This document shows, piece after piece, positions 16,230 to 24,803 of a DNA stretch of 64,000 bases; positions within the stretch are counted from its first letter, which is position 1; each line of letters opens with the position of its first letter. The notes below the pieces were generated by a model, which did no database searches, was not told the origin of the DNA, and saw nothing but the letters and a program-made list of their open reading frames with translations. Origin of the DNA: Candidatus Peribacteria bacterium (GTDB lineage Bacteria > Patescibacteriota > Gracilibacteria > Peribacterales > Peribacteraceae); assembly GCA_023245865.1 (NCBI GenBank), contig JAHFJN010000001.1, forward strand, positions 973,637-1,037,636, in the 5' to 3' direction. The position numbers and the translations under genes are program-made.

Positions 16230-17693
16230 ATGTCTCTGAACCTCTATAATTCCCTCACGAAACGCGAGGAACAATTTGTGTCCTTGGTCGAAGGTATTGT
16301 GACCATGTACACCTGCGGGCCCACCGTCTACGGCCGCCCGCACATTGGGAATTATTCTTCTTTTTTGATGGCAGACTTACTGCGACGTTGGCTGGAGTTT
16401 GGCGGGTACCAGGTGAAGCAGGTCAAAAATATTACCGATGTCGGACACTTGCTCCACGATGCGGATCACGGTGATGACAAAGTGGAGAAGGAGGCGGCCA
16501 AAGAAAAAGTCCACCCGCTGAGGGTCGCGGAAAAATATACGAAGGAATATTTGGAGGATGAAGCGGCGCTCCAGATCCTCGAACCCTTCGCGCGTCCGCG
16601 CGCGACCGAGTACATCGCAGAGATGCGCGAGATGATTGAAGTGTTACTGCAGAAGGGGATCGCGTACACGACTGACGAAGGCATTTATTTTGATGTCATG
16701 AAATTTCCGCACTACGGAGCCCTTTCCGGGAACACTGTGGAGAATCTCAGCGCCGGCGCGCGCGTCGAAGTGAATGAAGCGAAGCATCACCCGGCAGACT
16801 TCGCGCTCTGGAAATTCTGCGTCGGCCCCAATGCCGATCACGTGCTTCGCTGGCCCAGCCCCTCACCCCAACCCTCTCCCGCGGGGAGAGGGAGGATCGA
16901 TTCTCCGGACGGCTTTCCCGGTTGGCACATCGAGTGCAGTGCGATGAGTCGGAGCCTCCTCGGAGACACCATCGATATCCACACCGGCGGTGAAGACAAC
17001 ATCTTCCCCCACCACGAATGCGAGATCGCGCAGAGCGAATCCGTCACGGGAAAACCGTTCGTGCGCTTCTTCCTTCACAAGCGAAGAATCGACCTTGGCA
17101 CCACAAAAATGAGTAAGAGCCTTGGCAACGTGTTCAGTCTTCCTGACATTGTTGCGAAGGGTTATGACGCCTTGGATCTTCGCTACTACTTGCTGAGTGT
17201 GCACTATCGCACGCGCCTGAAATTCACATGGAAGGGCATGGAGGATAGCAAGATCGCACGACGAAAAATTGTGGAGTGGATCGATGTGCTCAAGCGAGTG
17301 ATGCGCGAAGAAAAAGTAACGGGCAAGAGTGACGACGCACCGACTATAGCGGTCCAATCATTCAAAGATGCGATGAACAGCGACCTCAATACACCGGCGG
17401 CTCTCGGCACGGTATTTTCCCTGATGAATCACTACTACGCACATGCACCATTCGATGCTGCAACGCAGATGCGGTTCATTGATTTCGCCGAGATGATTCG
17501 CCATACATTCGGATGCTTCGAGCCTGCGGTGTCAGAGAGTATCCCCGTCGAGGTACAATCACTCCTTGATGCGCGCGCCACGGCGCGCGCCCGCAAAGAC
17601 TTTGCAGAGTCCGATCGACTGCGTATGGAGATCGAGCAGAGAGGGTATGAAGTGCGTGACAGTAAAGGAAAACAGGAAGTGAAGAAAATGTAA
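16230..17693 (+). CDS. cysS: Cysteinyl-tRNA synthetase
   Basis: This class I synthetase charges tRNA-Cys. The product has 487 residues. The zinc site is visible as Cys in TCGPTVYG, Cys in WHIECSAM, and His/Glu in [10 protein letters not shown]. The ATP-binding motifs are RPHIGNYSS and KMSKS. Odd: residues about 210-224 ([16 protein letters not shown]) interrupt the usual run between the Rossmann-fold segment and the GWHIECSAM block. They are encoded by a GC-rich dispersed palindrome. A TATGCT hexamer ends 9 bases before the ATG, and there is no Shine-Dalgarno sequence. Confidence 0.95.
   Translation: MSLNLYNSLTKREEQFVSLVEGIVTMYTCGPTVYGRPHIGNYSSFLMADLLRRWLEFGGYQVKQVKNITDVGHLLHDADHGDDKVEKEAAKEKVHPLRVAEKYTKEYLEDEAALQILEPFARPRATEYIAEMREMIEVLLQKGIAYTTDEGIYFDVMKFPHYGALSGNTVENLSAGARVEVNEAKHHPADFALWKFCVGPNADHVLRWPSPSPQPSPAGRGRIDSPDGFPGWHIECSAMSRSLLGDTIDIHTGGEDNIFPHHECEIAQSESVTGKPFVRFFLHKRRIDLGTTKMSKSLGNVFSLPDIVAKGYDALDLRYYLLSVHYRTRLKFTWKGMEDSKIARRKIVEWIDVLKRVMREEKVTGKSDDAPTIAVQSFKDAMNSDLNTPAALGTVFSLMNHYYAHAPFDAATQMRFIDFAEMIRHTFGCFEPAVSESIPVEVQSLLDARATARARKDFAESDRLRMEIEQRGYEVRDSKGKQEVKKM
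16858..16894. repeat. GC-rich palindromic repeat inside cysS
   Basis: CCCTCTCCC and GGGAGAGGG are inverted around GCG, and CCTCACCCCAAC precedes them. It is translated in frame as a Pro/Ser-rich insert. Confidence 0.75.
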
Positions 17694-18343
17694 TCGAATC
17701 GCCCAATAGATCCATTTAATAAATTTTGTGTTCAAAAATGTCAAAAAAAACAGTTAAAATGTCAAGTCGAATATACGCATTCCCGAATGGATAGAAGATT
17801 TGCACAACAAGCGCGGAATATTTCAACACCACTTTCATGCAGCGGTCAGAGGGTTATTGGCCCGATTTGCCCAAGAATTCACAGGAAGAATGACACATTA
17901 AGACCTCTTTAAGGGCGTGAAACGCCAAAGAAAATCTCCCCCCTTCTGTAACAGAGTGTGCGAATAGGCGTTTGATGTACTGCATAGGGAGATCTGCCTC
18001 TCTTGCGCACCTATGTGCGTAATCGGTAGCATCTCCCGTGATCCGCCTCCTTCGAGGGGTGCGAGATCTGTGCACGGATCCTTCACATCGCGGCAACTTG
18101 CCTTTCCTTATTGGAAACGACAAGCAATTCACATCCTCATCCGACTTCCTTATATATAGGGAAATTTCCGTGATGACGGATCGTGTCCCTACAGCAATCA
18201 ACCAGAGCGCTTCCCAGCGCACGTCCATCGAGTGGTGTCCTCTCTTTATATTTAAGGAGGTGAGCATAACGTTTCATACGATGCTCCTCTCAACACCGAT
18301 GGTCGGAACTTTGTTTTTATTTCTCATTTTCTCACTATCTCCT
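17694..18343 (+). other. Long intergenic region / leader before the S-layer gene
   Basis: There is no convincing gene in these 650 bases. The 17710-17760 stretch is AT-rich, with a possible promoter ending in TAAAAT. At 18254-18263, AAGGAGGTGA matches the anti-Shine-Dalgarno sequence perfectly, but no ATG lies at a normal distance; the nearest is at 18281, 20 bases on. The S-layer reading frame itself is open back to 18038. Confidence 0.6.
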
Positions 18344-21300
18344 ATGGACATTTCTCGTTTGAAGAAACTGTTCGCCGGAGTGTCTGCTGTTGCGATCTCC
18401 CTCACGCAAGTGGGGAGCGTGTTCGCCGCCTACAGCGACGTCCCGGCTGGTGTTTGGTTTGAGGACGGGGTCAATGCGTTTACGGACGCAGGATACCTCG
18501 ATGCCTCCCAGACCCGCTTCCGCGGTAATGACAACGCGAACCGCGCGGAGTTCATCAAGCTCGTGGTCGAGCTCAACGGTGGAATCCTTTCCACCCCGCC
18601 GTCCGTCGCCAGCTTTGACGATGTCAAGGCAGGTGCCTGGTACTACGGGTACATGGAAGAGGCCGCCAAAGAGGGTTGGGTCAAGGGTGACAAGAACTGC
18701 TACGGCAGCCACCCGTGTTACGCCCGCCCGAGCGCGAACATCAACCGCGCCGAGGCAGCAGCCCTCATCGTCCGCGCCTTCGGTCTCGATGCGACCGGTG
18801 ACGCAGGATCCTTCGTCGACGTTCCCTCCGGACAGTGGTACTCGGACTCCGTGCAAACGGCAGCCGATCACTGCGTCCTCCAGGGTGACGATTCCACGGG
18901 ACGCGCACGCCCGTCGGATAACATGAATCGCGCCGAAATGGTTGTGATGCTCCACCGCGTGGACCAGAACATGACGTACGGCGTTGATTGTGGCACAACC
19001 ACTCCCGCAGCGGAGCCGGCCATCAAGAGCACAACTGCAACGGCCGCTTCGACCGTGGAAGTGATGTTCAACATGGAAATGGACAGCGCAACCTTGACGG
19101 ATGCCAGTCACTATAAGGTGAGTGGTGCCTCCAAGATCAGTGTGTCCAGCGTCAAGAAAGTTGACGGCAAGACCGTCGAACTGACGCTCGCCGACTCGAC
19201 CGATTCCAGCGCGTCTTACACGCTCTCCGTGGAAGACATGCAATCGTCCGACGGTACGACCTTCTCTGACACGATGGATTTCGATGGATACACCCAGATC
19301 GTGCAGGGCAAGGGAACGATGGAAGTGTCTCTCGCCTCCACGAACCCGGTTGGGGACTCTGTTCCCCGCGGTGCCGTGGGAGTCGTGATGGCTTCCCTCG
19401 ACCTGACCGCTTCCTGCGATGACGCTGTCGTCGTGCAGGATGTGACGGTTCTCCATGAAGGTTTCGGTGCAACGACCGATATTGATGGTGTGTACGCTTC
19501 CGTCGATGGCGGCCGCGTGACCCGCAGAAGGACGATCGATTCCCAGAATCAGACCGCCACCCTGCGCTTCACGAAGCCTCTGACGATCGATGCTTGCAAG
19601 ACCAAGACGGTCGACATCGTCGCCGACTTCAACTCGACGTCAACGGTCAGTGCCGAGCACAACGTTGCCGTGGAACTCCCGACAGACTTCCAGAGCAATG
19701 CCAAGCAGGTGAAGGGTAACTTCCCTCTGCGCGGCAACAGCTTCCGCGTCGCCGCAGTGACGAGCGGAAAAGTCTCTGTCACCTACCGCACGGTCTCGCC
19801 GAGCGAGGTCAGCGTCGGTGATAAGGGCAAGATTCTCGGCCGCTTCGAATTGGCCGCGAACTCCGTGGAAGATCAGACGATCTACAGCATCACCCTCCAG
19901 CAGAACGGTTCTGCCAAGGATGGCGATGTCAGCAATCTCAAGATCCGCCGCACCGATGGAACAGTGGTGACCAACACGGTTGCCGCAACAGTCGGTGACT
20001 ACGCAACATTTGTCTTTGATCCGCCTCTGACGATCCTCGAGGGTGACAAAATCACCGTCGAAGTCGTTGGTGACGTCAATGACGGTGCTGCGGAGACGGT
20101 CATCATGCACTTCGAAGAGACCTCTGACCTCTTTGCGGTCGGTTCTCTCTACGGATACGGCGTGAACGGCCAGCTCTACGGATCCATCGTTTCGTTGCCC
20201 GCAACGGACAACTCGACGACGGTCACGATCAAGGCCGGTGAATTCACGGTCGAAATCGACGGTCCGGTTCAACAGAAGTACACGCGGAGCCAGCATGGTG
20301 CTCTCCTTGCCAAGATCGTCATGACAACGGCAGGAGATGACATCGATGTTCGCAACCTGTTCGTGGCTATTCAAGGCCAGACGAGCACGGGTGCAGGTCT
20401 CCAAATGGCCTCTCTGAACACTTCGTACGACAACATCAGTGAAGTGCTCGAGAACGTCCAGCTGCGAAACAGCAAGACGGGTCAGTCCATCTCGGCGGTC
20501 CGTCTGACATCCAGCACAGACTTCGGTACAGGTACCAGCTCAACCGCTACGTACCAGATCTATCGCTTCGATGACTTCAGCGTCACGGGTAAGTCGACCT
20601 ATGAATTGAAGGCTGACTTCATTGATAACGGATCGGGTGTCCACCCGATGAACGGAGACAAGTTCCGCGTGCACGTTTGTACGCAGACAACCTCCGTCAC
20701 GGTCGGTTGTAACTTCGGCGGCATCTTCAGCGCCACGACCAACACGAGCTACAACATGAAAGTGAAGGGTCTTTCCACCGGTGATGCCGTCACGGACGTT
20801 CGTCCGGGAGGCACGGTGACAGGAAACTTCCACCGCATCTCGACACCGTCTCTGAACGTCGCCGTCAAAGCGATCGGTACCAGCGATACGGCTGTCAAGA
20901 ACAGCAAGAACATTCCGTTGCTGCGGTTTGAAGCACGCTCCGGCGATGCCGAAGATGTGCTCTTCACCAAGGCGATCTTCCGCTCAGAGTCCGGTTCGCT
21001 CGTCAACGGGCAGAACTACACTCTGTGGGTCGATACCGACGGTGACAACGTGGTCGACACGATCCTCATGAAGGGCGTGGCGGCGACGACAGCCGGCCAA
21101 GTGAGCTTCAACCAGCTCGCAGGTGGCGGATACGTCATCCCGGCGGAGTCCACGGTCGTGTTCGAAGTACACAGCGATATCACCGCTTCTCTCACGAACA
21201 ATGACCTGCTCCTTGCCTTCGACACAGGTGCAAGCGTGACCTACATCGAGGCAGAACAGTTGAAGAACGGCTCCAGCTTGTCGGGCCTGCGCACGAACAA

Positions 21301-22594
21301 CGCGGCAGGAACACAGGCCACAACGCCGACGGTTGCCAACGGAAACTGTGCTTCGAACTGTGATATTACGGTCAGCATCACACGTTCCAAGCTCTGGTTG
21401 CTCGTCAGTCAGGGTAACCTCTTCGTCTCGAAGGACACCACGCCACGCAGCCGTCAGCTGCTCGGTGGAGCTCTTGGCGATGAGATCCTGCGCTTGCAAT
21501 TCCGCGCACAGAACGAAGACATCGATGTGACGAACATCCAGCTCACCTCTTCCGGTGGTGCTGCGACGTCGCTCGATCGTCTCGAACTCTACAAAGTTGG
21601 TGAGACATCGCCGTTCGCGACCGCCACGGTTGGTGGTTGTGGAAGCGATGACGTGCTCACGACTTGGATCAGCTCTGCCGGCACCGCACAGACCTTCTGT
21701 GCCAGCATGCAGAACCGCCAGCTCGTCGTGAAGAACGGTCAGAACCAGATCGTCACGGTACGCCCGCGCATGAAGTCCGATGAACAAGGTGCGACGTCCA
21801 ACGATAAGATTCAGATCTTCATCACCAAGCAGGCCGTGTCGGACAACTCCACCGGTTCCGGTGCCGTCCGCGCACGTGGTTCGCAATCCAGCAACAACCT
21901 GACAGCGAGCACGACGCCGTTCTCTTCGAACGGTTCCGTCTTCATCGGTCAGGACACAACGGGTTCCGCGAACATCGACATTCTCGGACCTGAAAGCAAG
22001 ACGGTTCTCGCGAGGATCACCTCGATCACGAACGCCAACCCGGATGCGGACAACACGAACGTTCCGACCGGCGTCAGCTCGTTCGGTCAATTCAAGTTCA
22101 CGGCAGCGACAAACACGAACTCGCTCAATGGCTTGAACAAGGCCACGCTCTCCGGTGTGATCTTCAACATCAGCGCGACGAACGTCAGCTTGGATGCAAC
22201 TGCGTTCAAGTTCTACAACAAGTCCGACTCTTCCAACAAAGTGAACTGTACGACCTGGAGCACGGCCGGTGTACGTAACACCAACTCTGCTTCCGGCTCC
22301 GTGCTCGTCGAGTGTAAGTCTCTGAAGGGAAGCGTGGTTGATACCCGCATCCCATCGGGCGCCTCGTCGACATTCGTGCTTGAAGGCAACATCACCAACC
22401 CGAAGACGGGCACCAGCAACTCTGGTCTCCAGGCTTCCATTGGTACCTTCACGACCCTCAACAGCAACATCTTCGATGTGCAAACGACAGGAACAACGCA
22501 CATTGAGTGGGTGGATGAGGACACGAACACAGCGAACTTCTACTGGATCGAGTATCCGGATACGACGATCAAGTCCACAAGCTACAAGAGCTAA
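18344..22594 (+). CDS. SLH-domain S-layer protein
   Basis: The product has 1,416 residues from MDISRLKK, which gives a clean signal peptide (LFAGVSAVAISLTQVGSVFA). In-frame ATGs at 18281 and 18038 are alternatives. Three SLH domains follow (AYSDVPAGVWFEDG..., FDDVKAGAWYYGY..., FVDVPSGQWYSDS..., each ending in an NRAE motif), over residues about 28-210. They normally bind secondary cell-wall polymer. The rest is predicted beta-rich, starting with an Ig-like segment (TVEVMFNMEMDSATLTD) and rich in Thr/Ser/Asn/Asp. It is probably the main surface-layer protein. It has a strong terminator, and codon use looks highly biased to C/G-ending codons, as expected of a high-expression gene. Confidence 0.9.
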   Translation: MDISRLKKLFAGVSAVAISLTQVGSVFAAYSDVPAGVWFEDGVNAFTDAGYLDASQTRFRGNDNANRAEFIKLVVELNGGILSTPPSVASFDDVKAGAWYYGYMEEAAKEGWVKGDKNCYGSHPCYARPSANINRAEAAALIVRAFGLDATGDAGSFVDVPSGQWYSDSVQTAADHCVLQGDDSTGRARPSDNMNRAEMVVMLHRVDQNMTYGVDCGTTTPAAEPAIKSTTATAASTVEVMFNMEMDSATLTDASHYKVSGASKISVSSVKKVDGKTVELTLADSTDSSASYTLSVEDMQSSDGTTFSDTMDFDGYTQIVQGKGTMEVSLASTNPVGDSVPRGAVGVVMASLDLTASCDDAVVVQDVTVLHEGFGATTDIDGVYASVDGGRVTRRRTIDSQNQTATLRFTKPLTIDACKTKTVDIVADFNSTSTVSAEHNVAVELPTDFQSNAKQVKGNFPLRGNSFRVAAVTSGKVSVTYRTVSPSEVSVGDKGKILGRFELAANSVEDQTIYSITLQQNGSAKDGDVSNLKIRRTDGTVVTNTVAATVGDYATFVFDPPLTILEGDKITVEVVGDVNDGAAETVIMHFEETSDLFAVGSLYGYGVNGQLYGSIVSLPATDNSTTVTIKAGEFTVEIDGPVQQKYTRSQHGALLAKIVMTTAGDDIDVRNLFVAIQGQTSTGAGLQMASLNTSYDNISEVLENVQLRNSKTGQSISAVRLTSSTDFGTGTSSTATYQIYRFDDFSVTGKSTYELKADFIDNGSGVHPMNGDKFRVHVCTQTTSVTVGCNFGGIFSATTNTSYNMKVKGLSTGDAVTDVRPGGTVTGNFHRISTPSLNVAVKAIGTSDTAVKNSKNIPLLRFEARSGDAEDVLFTKAIFRSESGSLVNGQNYTLWVDTDGDNVVDTILMKGVAATTAGQVSFNQLAGGGYVIPAESTVVFEVHSDITASLTNNDLLLAFDTGASVTYIEAEQLKNGSSLSGLRTNNAAGTQATTPTVANGNCASNCDITVSITRSKLWLLVSQGNLFVSKDTTPRSRQLLGGALGDEILRLQFRAQNEDIDVTNIQLTSSGGAATSLDRLELYKVGETSPFATATVGGCGSDDVLTTWISSAGTAQTFCASMQNRQLVVKNGQNQIVTVRPRMKSDEQGATSNDKIQIFITKQAVSDNSTGSGAVRARGSQSSNNLTASTTPFSSNGSVFIGQDTTGSANIDILGPESKTVLARITSITNANPDADNTNVPTGVSSFGQFKFTAATNTNSLNGLNKATLSGVIFNISATNVSLDATAFKFYNKSDSSNKVNCTTWSTAGVRNTNSASGSVLVECKSLKGSVVDTRIPSGASSTFVLEGNITNPKTGTSNSGLQASIGTFTTLNSNIFDVQTTGTTHIEWVDEDTNTANFYWIEYPDTTIKSTSYKS

Positions 22595-22635
22595 TGGCTG
22601 AACCTGAGGTTCAAGTCGCGCAAGCGACGCAAAGA

Positions 22636-22662
22636 GGCCCCCGCGAAAGCGGGGGCTTTTTT
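22636..22662 (+). terminator. Strong intrinsic terminator after the S-layer gene
   Basis: GCCCCCGC and GCGGGGGC pair across GAAA and are followed by six T. Confidence 0.95.
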
Positions 22663-22680
22663 GGTATTCCGGTATGTTGG

Positions 22681-22710
22681 TGTAGGGGCGTAGCGCGCTA
22701 CGCCCCTACA
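22681..22710. repeat. Perfect 30-bp palindrome
   Basis: The 15-base arm TGTAGGGGCGTAGCG is followed directly by its exact reverse complement. It lies 3 bases from the end of the convergent femX-like gene and probably serves as its 3' hairpin or is a dispersed repeat. Confidence 0.95.
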
Positions 22711-22713
22711 TGT

Positions 22714-23784
22714 TCATCCGATGATTCTGCGTTTTATTTGTAGCAATACCTTCACCCACGGTCTTAAGACTATCTCTTGCTCTGCTGGATAGGTGACAAC
22801 GGTACCGCCGAATTTGGCTTTGAAGTCGCTGATGCCTTGCCAGGGATGCTCGTCCGTTGCTCGTTGCGGCGCAATCCCCAGTAAATCATACTTTGTACAC
22901 CCCTTCGCTTTACAGTATTTCATCGCTTCCCATTGGAGTAGATACGGGGCCATCAGCGATCGGTGTTCATAGTCTGAGGCGCCATAGTAGTAGATGCCCT
23001 GCCGCGGCGTAGCCCCAGCGGAGCCGGGCCAGATGATGCCAATAAGGCCGGCAATCGGGCGGCGGATAGCGGGTAGCGGGTAGCGACTAGTCGCTGATCG
23101 CTGATCGCTTTTCGCTTCATACGCCATCATGAGGAACGCCCCTGGCAGTTCCCTCAAAAAAGCCCCGTATTGCTTCTCCGATGGCCCTTTGAATCCATCG
23201 CGGGCGGCGGTTTGACGTGCGAGCGCTGCGTAGGATGCGACATCGTCTGATTGCCGGACGACCACACCATTCTTCTGCGCAACTTTGATGTTGTACCGGC
23301 CCTTGGGGTGCATGCGGCGGAGTAATTCTTCTTCCGATGCGCGCACATCGATGATCACAGTTGCCTCGGGATACACATGGCGCCTGGACGTCTGACCGAA
23401 ACCAAACGAAGGAGGACCGTACTTTACCTGCCATGTGTGCGGTGAGCAGAAGATCTGGATGCATTTGTCCATTTTGGCCTCTCCATCGATCCAATGAAAA
23501 AAATTGCACGCGTCATCCACATCGAAGTCCGTATTCCACAAGGGCCCCCTTCCGATGTCCCATGTGCTGTAGCCGCCTGCCGTTCGATCGATGGTCACGA
23601 GTGCAGATGCCCGTATCCGGTCGCCGCCGCGATGATTGCCAACATAGATCCGTGTTTCCCGGCCCAGTGCCTCTTGGTATCGCTTCCACTCCAGTGATTG
23701 CCAGAGTGATCCTTCCGGGTGTGTCTTTACCCACGTATCGTAGGCGGCAAGATCGGCGGGTGTGCTTAACTGGCGGATAAACAT
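22714..23784 (-). CDS. FemAB-family (FemX-like) aminoacyl transferase
   Basis: The 356-residue product resembles FemA/FemB/FemX proteins, which add amino acids from aminoacyl-tRNA to the peptidoglycan cross-bridge. Typical features are [16 protein letters not shown] near the N-terminus, [25 protein letters not shown], and a C-terminal GNAT-like part ([32 protein letters not shown]...YDLLGI). The start MFIRQL at 23784 is 6 bases after a TATACT hexamer. Odd: residues around [18 protein letters not shown] are a low-complexity insert from stuttered GCGGGTAGC-like repeats. The acceptor substrate is unknown. Confidence 0.85.
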   Translation of the reverse strand: MFIRQLSTPADLAAYDTWVKTHPEGSLWQSLEWKRYQEALGRETRIYVGNHRGGDRIRASALVTIDRTAGGYSTWDIGRGPLWNTDFDVDDACNFFHWIDGEAKMDKCIQIFCSPHTWQVKYGPPSFGFGQTSRRHVYPEATVIIDVRASEEELLRRMHPKGRYNIKVAQKNGVVVRQSDDVASYAALARQTAARDGFKGPSEKQYGAFLRELPGAFLMMAYEAKSDQRSATSRYPLPAIRRPIAGLIGIIWPGSAGATPRQGIYYYGASDYEHRSLMAPYLLQWEAMKYCKAKGCTKYDLLGIAPQRATDEHPWQGISDFKAKFGGTVVTYPAEQEIVLRPWVKVLLQIKRRIIG

Positions 23785-23787
23785 GGA

Positions 23788-23801
23788 TGCAGTATACTGC
23801 A
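23788..23801. promoter_or_regulatory. Palindromic bidirectional -10 for femX-like gene and superoxide dismutase
   Basis: TGCAGTATACTGCA is a perfect 14-bp palindrome and therefore presents TATACT on both strands. The ATG codons lie 6 bases (minus) and 7 bases (plus) beyond the hexamer, exactly where transcription should start. Both mRNAs would then be leaderless. It could also be an operator. Confidence 0.6.
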
Positions 23802-23805
23802 CGGT

Positions 23806-24432
23806 ATGCTTCACACTCTGCCAAAATTGCCCTACGCCTACGATGCTCTCGAGCCGCACATTGATGCTCGTACAATGGAGGTCCATCATACGAAGCACCA
23901 TCAGGCGTATATCGATAAACTCAATGCCGCATTGGAAAAACATCCGGGGCTCGCCGAGAAATCCGTCGAGGAGCTGGTTGCCGATCTCGAGATGATCCCG
24001 GAGGATATTCGGACCGCCGTGCGCAATCACGGCGGGGGACACTTGAATCACTCGATGTTCTGGGAGCTCATGAGTCCTGAAGGAGGTGGAAAACCAAGCG
24101 GTGCGCTCCTGGAAGCGATCGAGAAGTCCTTTGAAAGTTTCGAAAAATTCCAGGAACAGTTTGCTTTAGCGGCAGCGAACCGCTTCGGCTCCGGCTGGGC
24201 GTGGCTCGTTCTAAGCGGTGAGCGGGTAGCGGGTAGCGGTCAGTTTGAGATTATGAGCACGGCGAACCAGGATAATCCGATCACTGAGGGCAAAACCCCG
24301 ATCCTTAGCCTCGATGTCTGGGAGCATGCCTATTATCTCAAATATCAAAACAAGCGCCCGGACTACGTGAAAGCTTGGTGGAATGTGGTGAATTGGGATG
24401 AAGTCGCTAGGCGGTACGAGGAAGTTGCCTGA
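23806..24432 (+). CDS. Superoxide dismutase (Fe/Mn)
   Basis: This enzyme converts superoxide to oxygen and hydrogen peroxide. The product has 208 residues with family signatures [22 protein letters not shown] (ligand His), [10 protein letters not shown] (ligand His) and [18 protein letters not shown] (ligand Asp and His). There is no signal peptide, so it is cytoplasmic. The metal cannot be assigned by eye. Odd: GERVAGSGQ, between WLVL and [12 protein letters not shown], is slightly longer than usual and is encoded by a GCGGGTAGC stutter also seen in the neighbouring FemX-like gene. The start has no leader or Shine-Dalgarno sequence. Confidence 0.95.
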   Translation: MLHTLPKLPYAYDALEPHIDARTMEVHHTKHHQAYIDKLNAALEKHPGLAEKSVEELVADLEMIPEDIRTAVRNHGGGHLNHSMFWELMSPEGGGKPSGALLEAIEKSFESFEKFQEQFALAAANRFGSGWAWLVLSGERVAGSGQFEIMSTANQDNPITEGKTPILSLDVWEHAYYLKYQNKRPDYVKAWWNVVNWDEVARRYEEVA

Positions 24433-24444
24433 AGCTCGATAGAG

Positions 24445-24472
24445 TTGACTAAAAGCTCCCCGCTGCTATACT
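24445..24472 (+). promoter_or_regulatory. Strong sigma70 promoter for a short RNA
   Basis: TTGACT and TATACT are spaced by 16 bases. TGC precedes the -10, giving an extended -10 as well. Confidence 0.75.
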
Positions 24473-24478
24473 GGGTTC

Positions 24479-24538
24479 GTCGAGTCTGCTGCGCCCCTCC
24501 TGGGGAAAAGAATCCCACCCCTTACGGGGTGTTTTTTT
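24479..24538 (+). ncRNA. Putative 60-nt small RNA
   Basis: A strong promoter ends at 24472 and a perfect intrinsic terminator (CACCCC-TTAC-GGGGTG plus seven T) ends at 24538. The roughly 60-base transcript between them has no start codon with a Shine-Dalgarno sequence. It contains a small CCCC-TCCT-GGGG hairpin whose loop resembles an anti-Shine-Dalgarno sequence. It could also be a truncated, attenuated leader for rpoB downstream. Confidence 0.5.
24516..24538 (+). terminator. Intrinsic terminator of the putative small RNA
   Basis: CACCCC and GGGGTG pair across TTAC and are followed by TTTTTTT. Confidence 0.9.
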
Positions 24539-24547
24539 ATACCGAGC

Positions 24548-24620
24548 TGGTGGACCGTGGGGGAATCGAACCCCAGCAGCGGAATGTCGAGTCCACTACG
24601 CCAACCTGGTCACGGACCCA
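24548..24620 (-). tRNA. tRNA-like sequence, probably degenerate
   Basis: On the minus strand it shows a GGTTCGATT T-loop, an encoded CCA end and an acceptor stem (GGTCCGT with ACGGTCC, one mismatch). The body is only 68 bases without CCA, and the D arm and anticodon arm cannot both form: the D stem CCA/TGG competes with the stem GTGGA/TCCGC, whose 8-base loop contains CGA. The closing T-stem pair is also mismatched. No amino acid is assigned. It may be a tRNA pseudogene or an unusual tRNA. Confidence 0.4.
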
Positions 24621-24803
24621 TGCTCGGCTGTACGATCGTACACCCTACTTTGAACCAGTGCAATCAATAATTGATTTGACGCCTCTTTATTATTCAGTAG
24701 AATTTCCCAGTCAACAGCTGGCTTCGATTGTGTTGTGAGTGGCTGCGGTTTCCTTCTTTATGTCTGTCAGATTTTCGAATCTGATGTACTTCCCTCTCTC
24801 CTT

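Noticed and set aside
17854-18267. 137-codon minus-strand frame in the S-layer leader
   Set aside because: No Shine-Dalgarno, promoter or recognisable motif. Kept as non-coding leader.
18335-22501. Long antisense frames (373 and 505 codons) across the S-layer gene
   Set aside because: They arise from C/G-rich third positions of a highly biased gene. Arg/His-rich and without domains.
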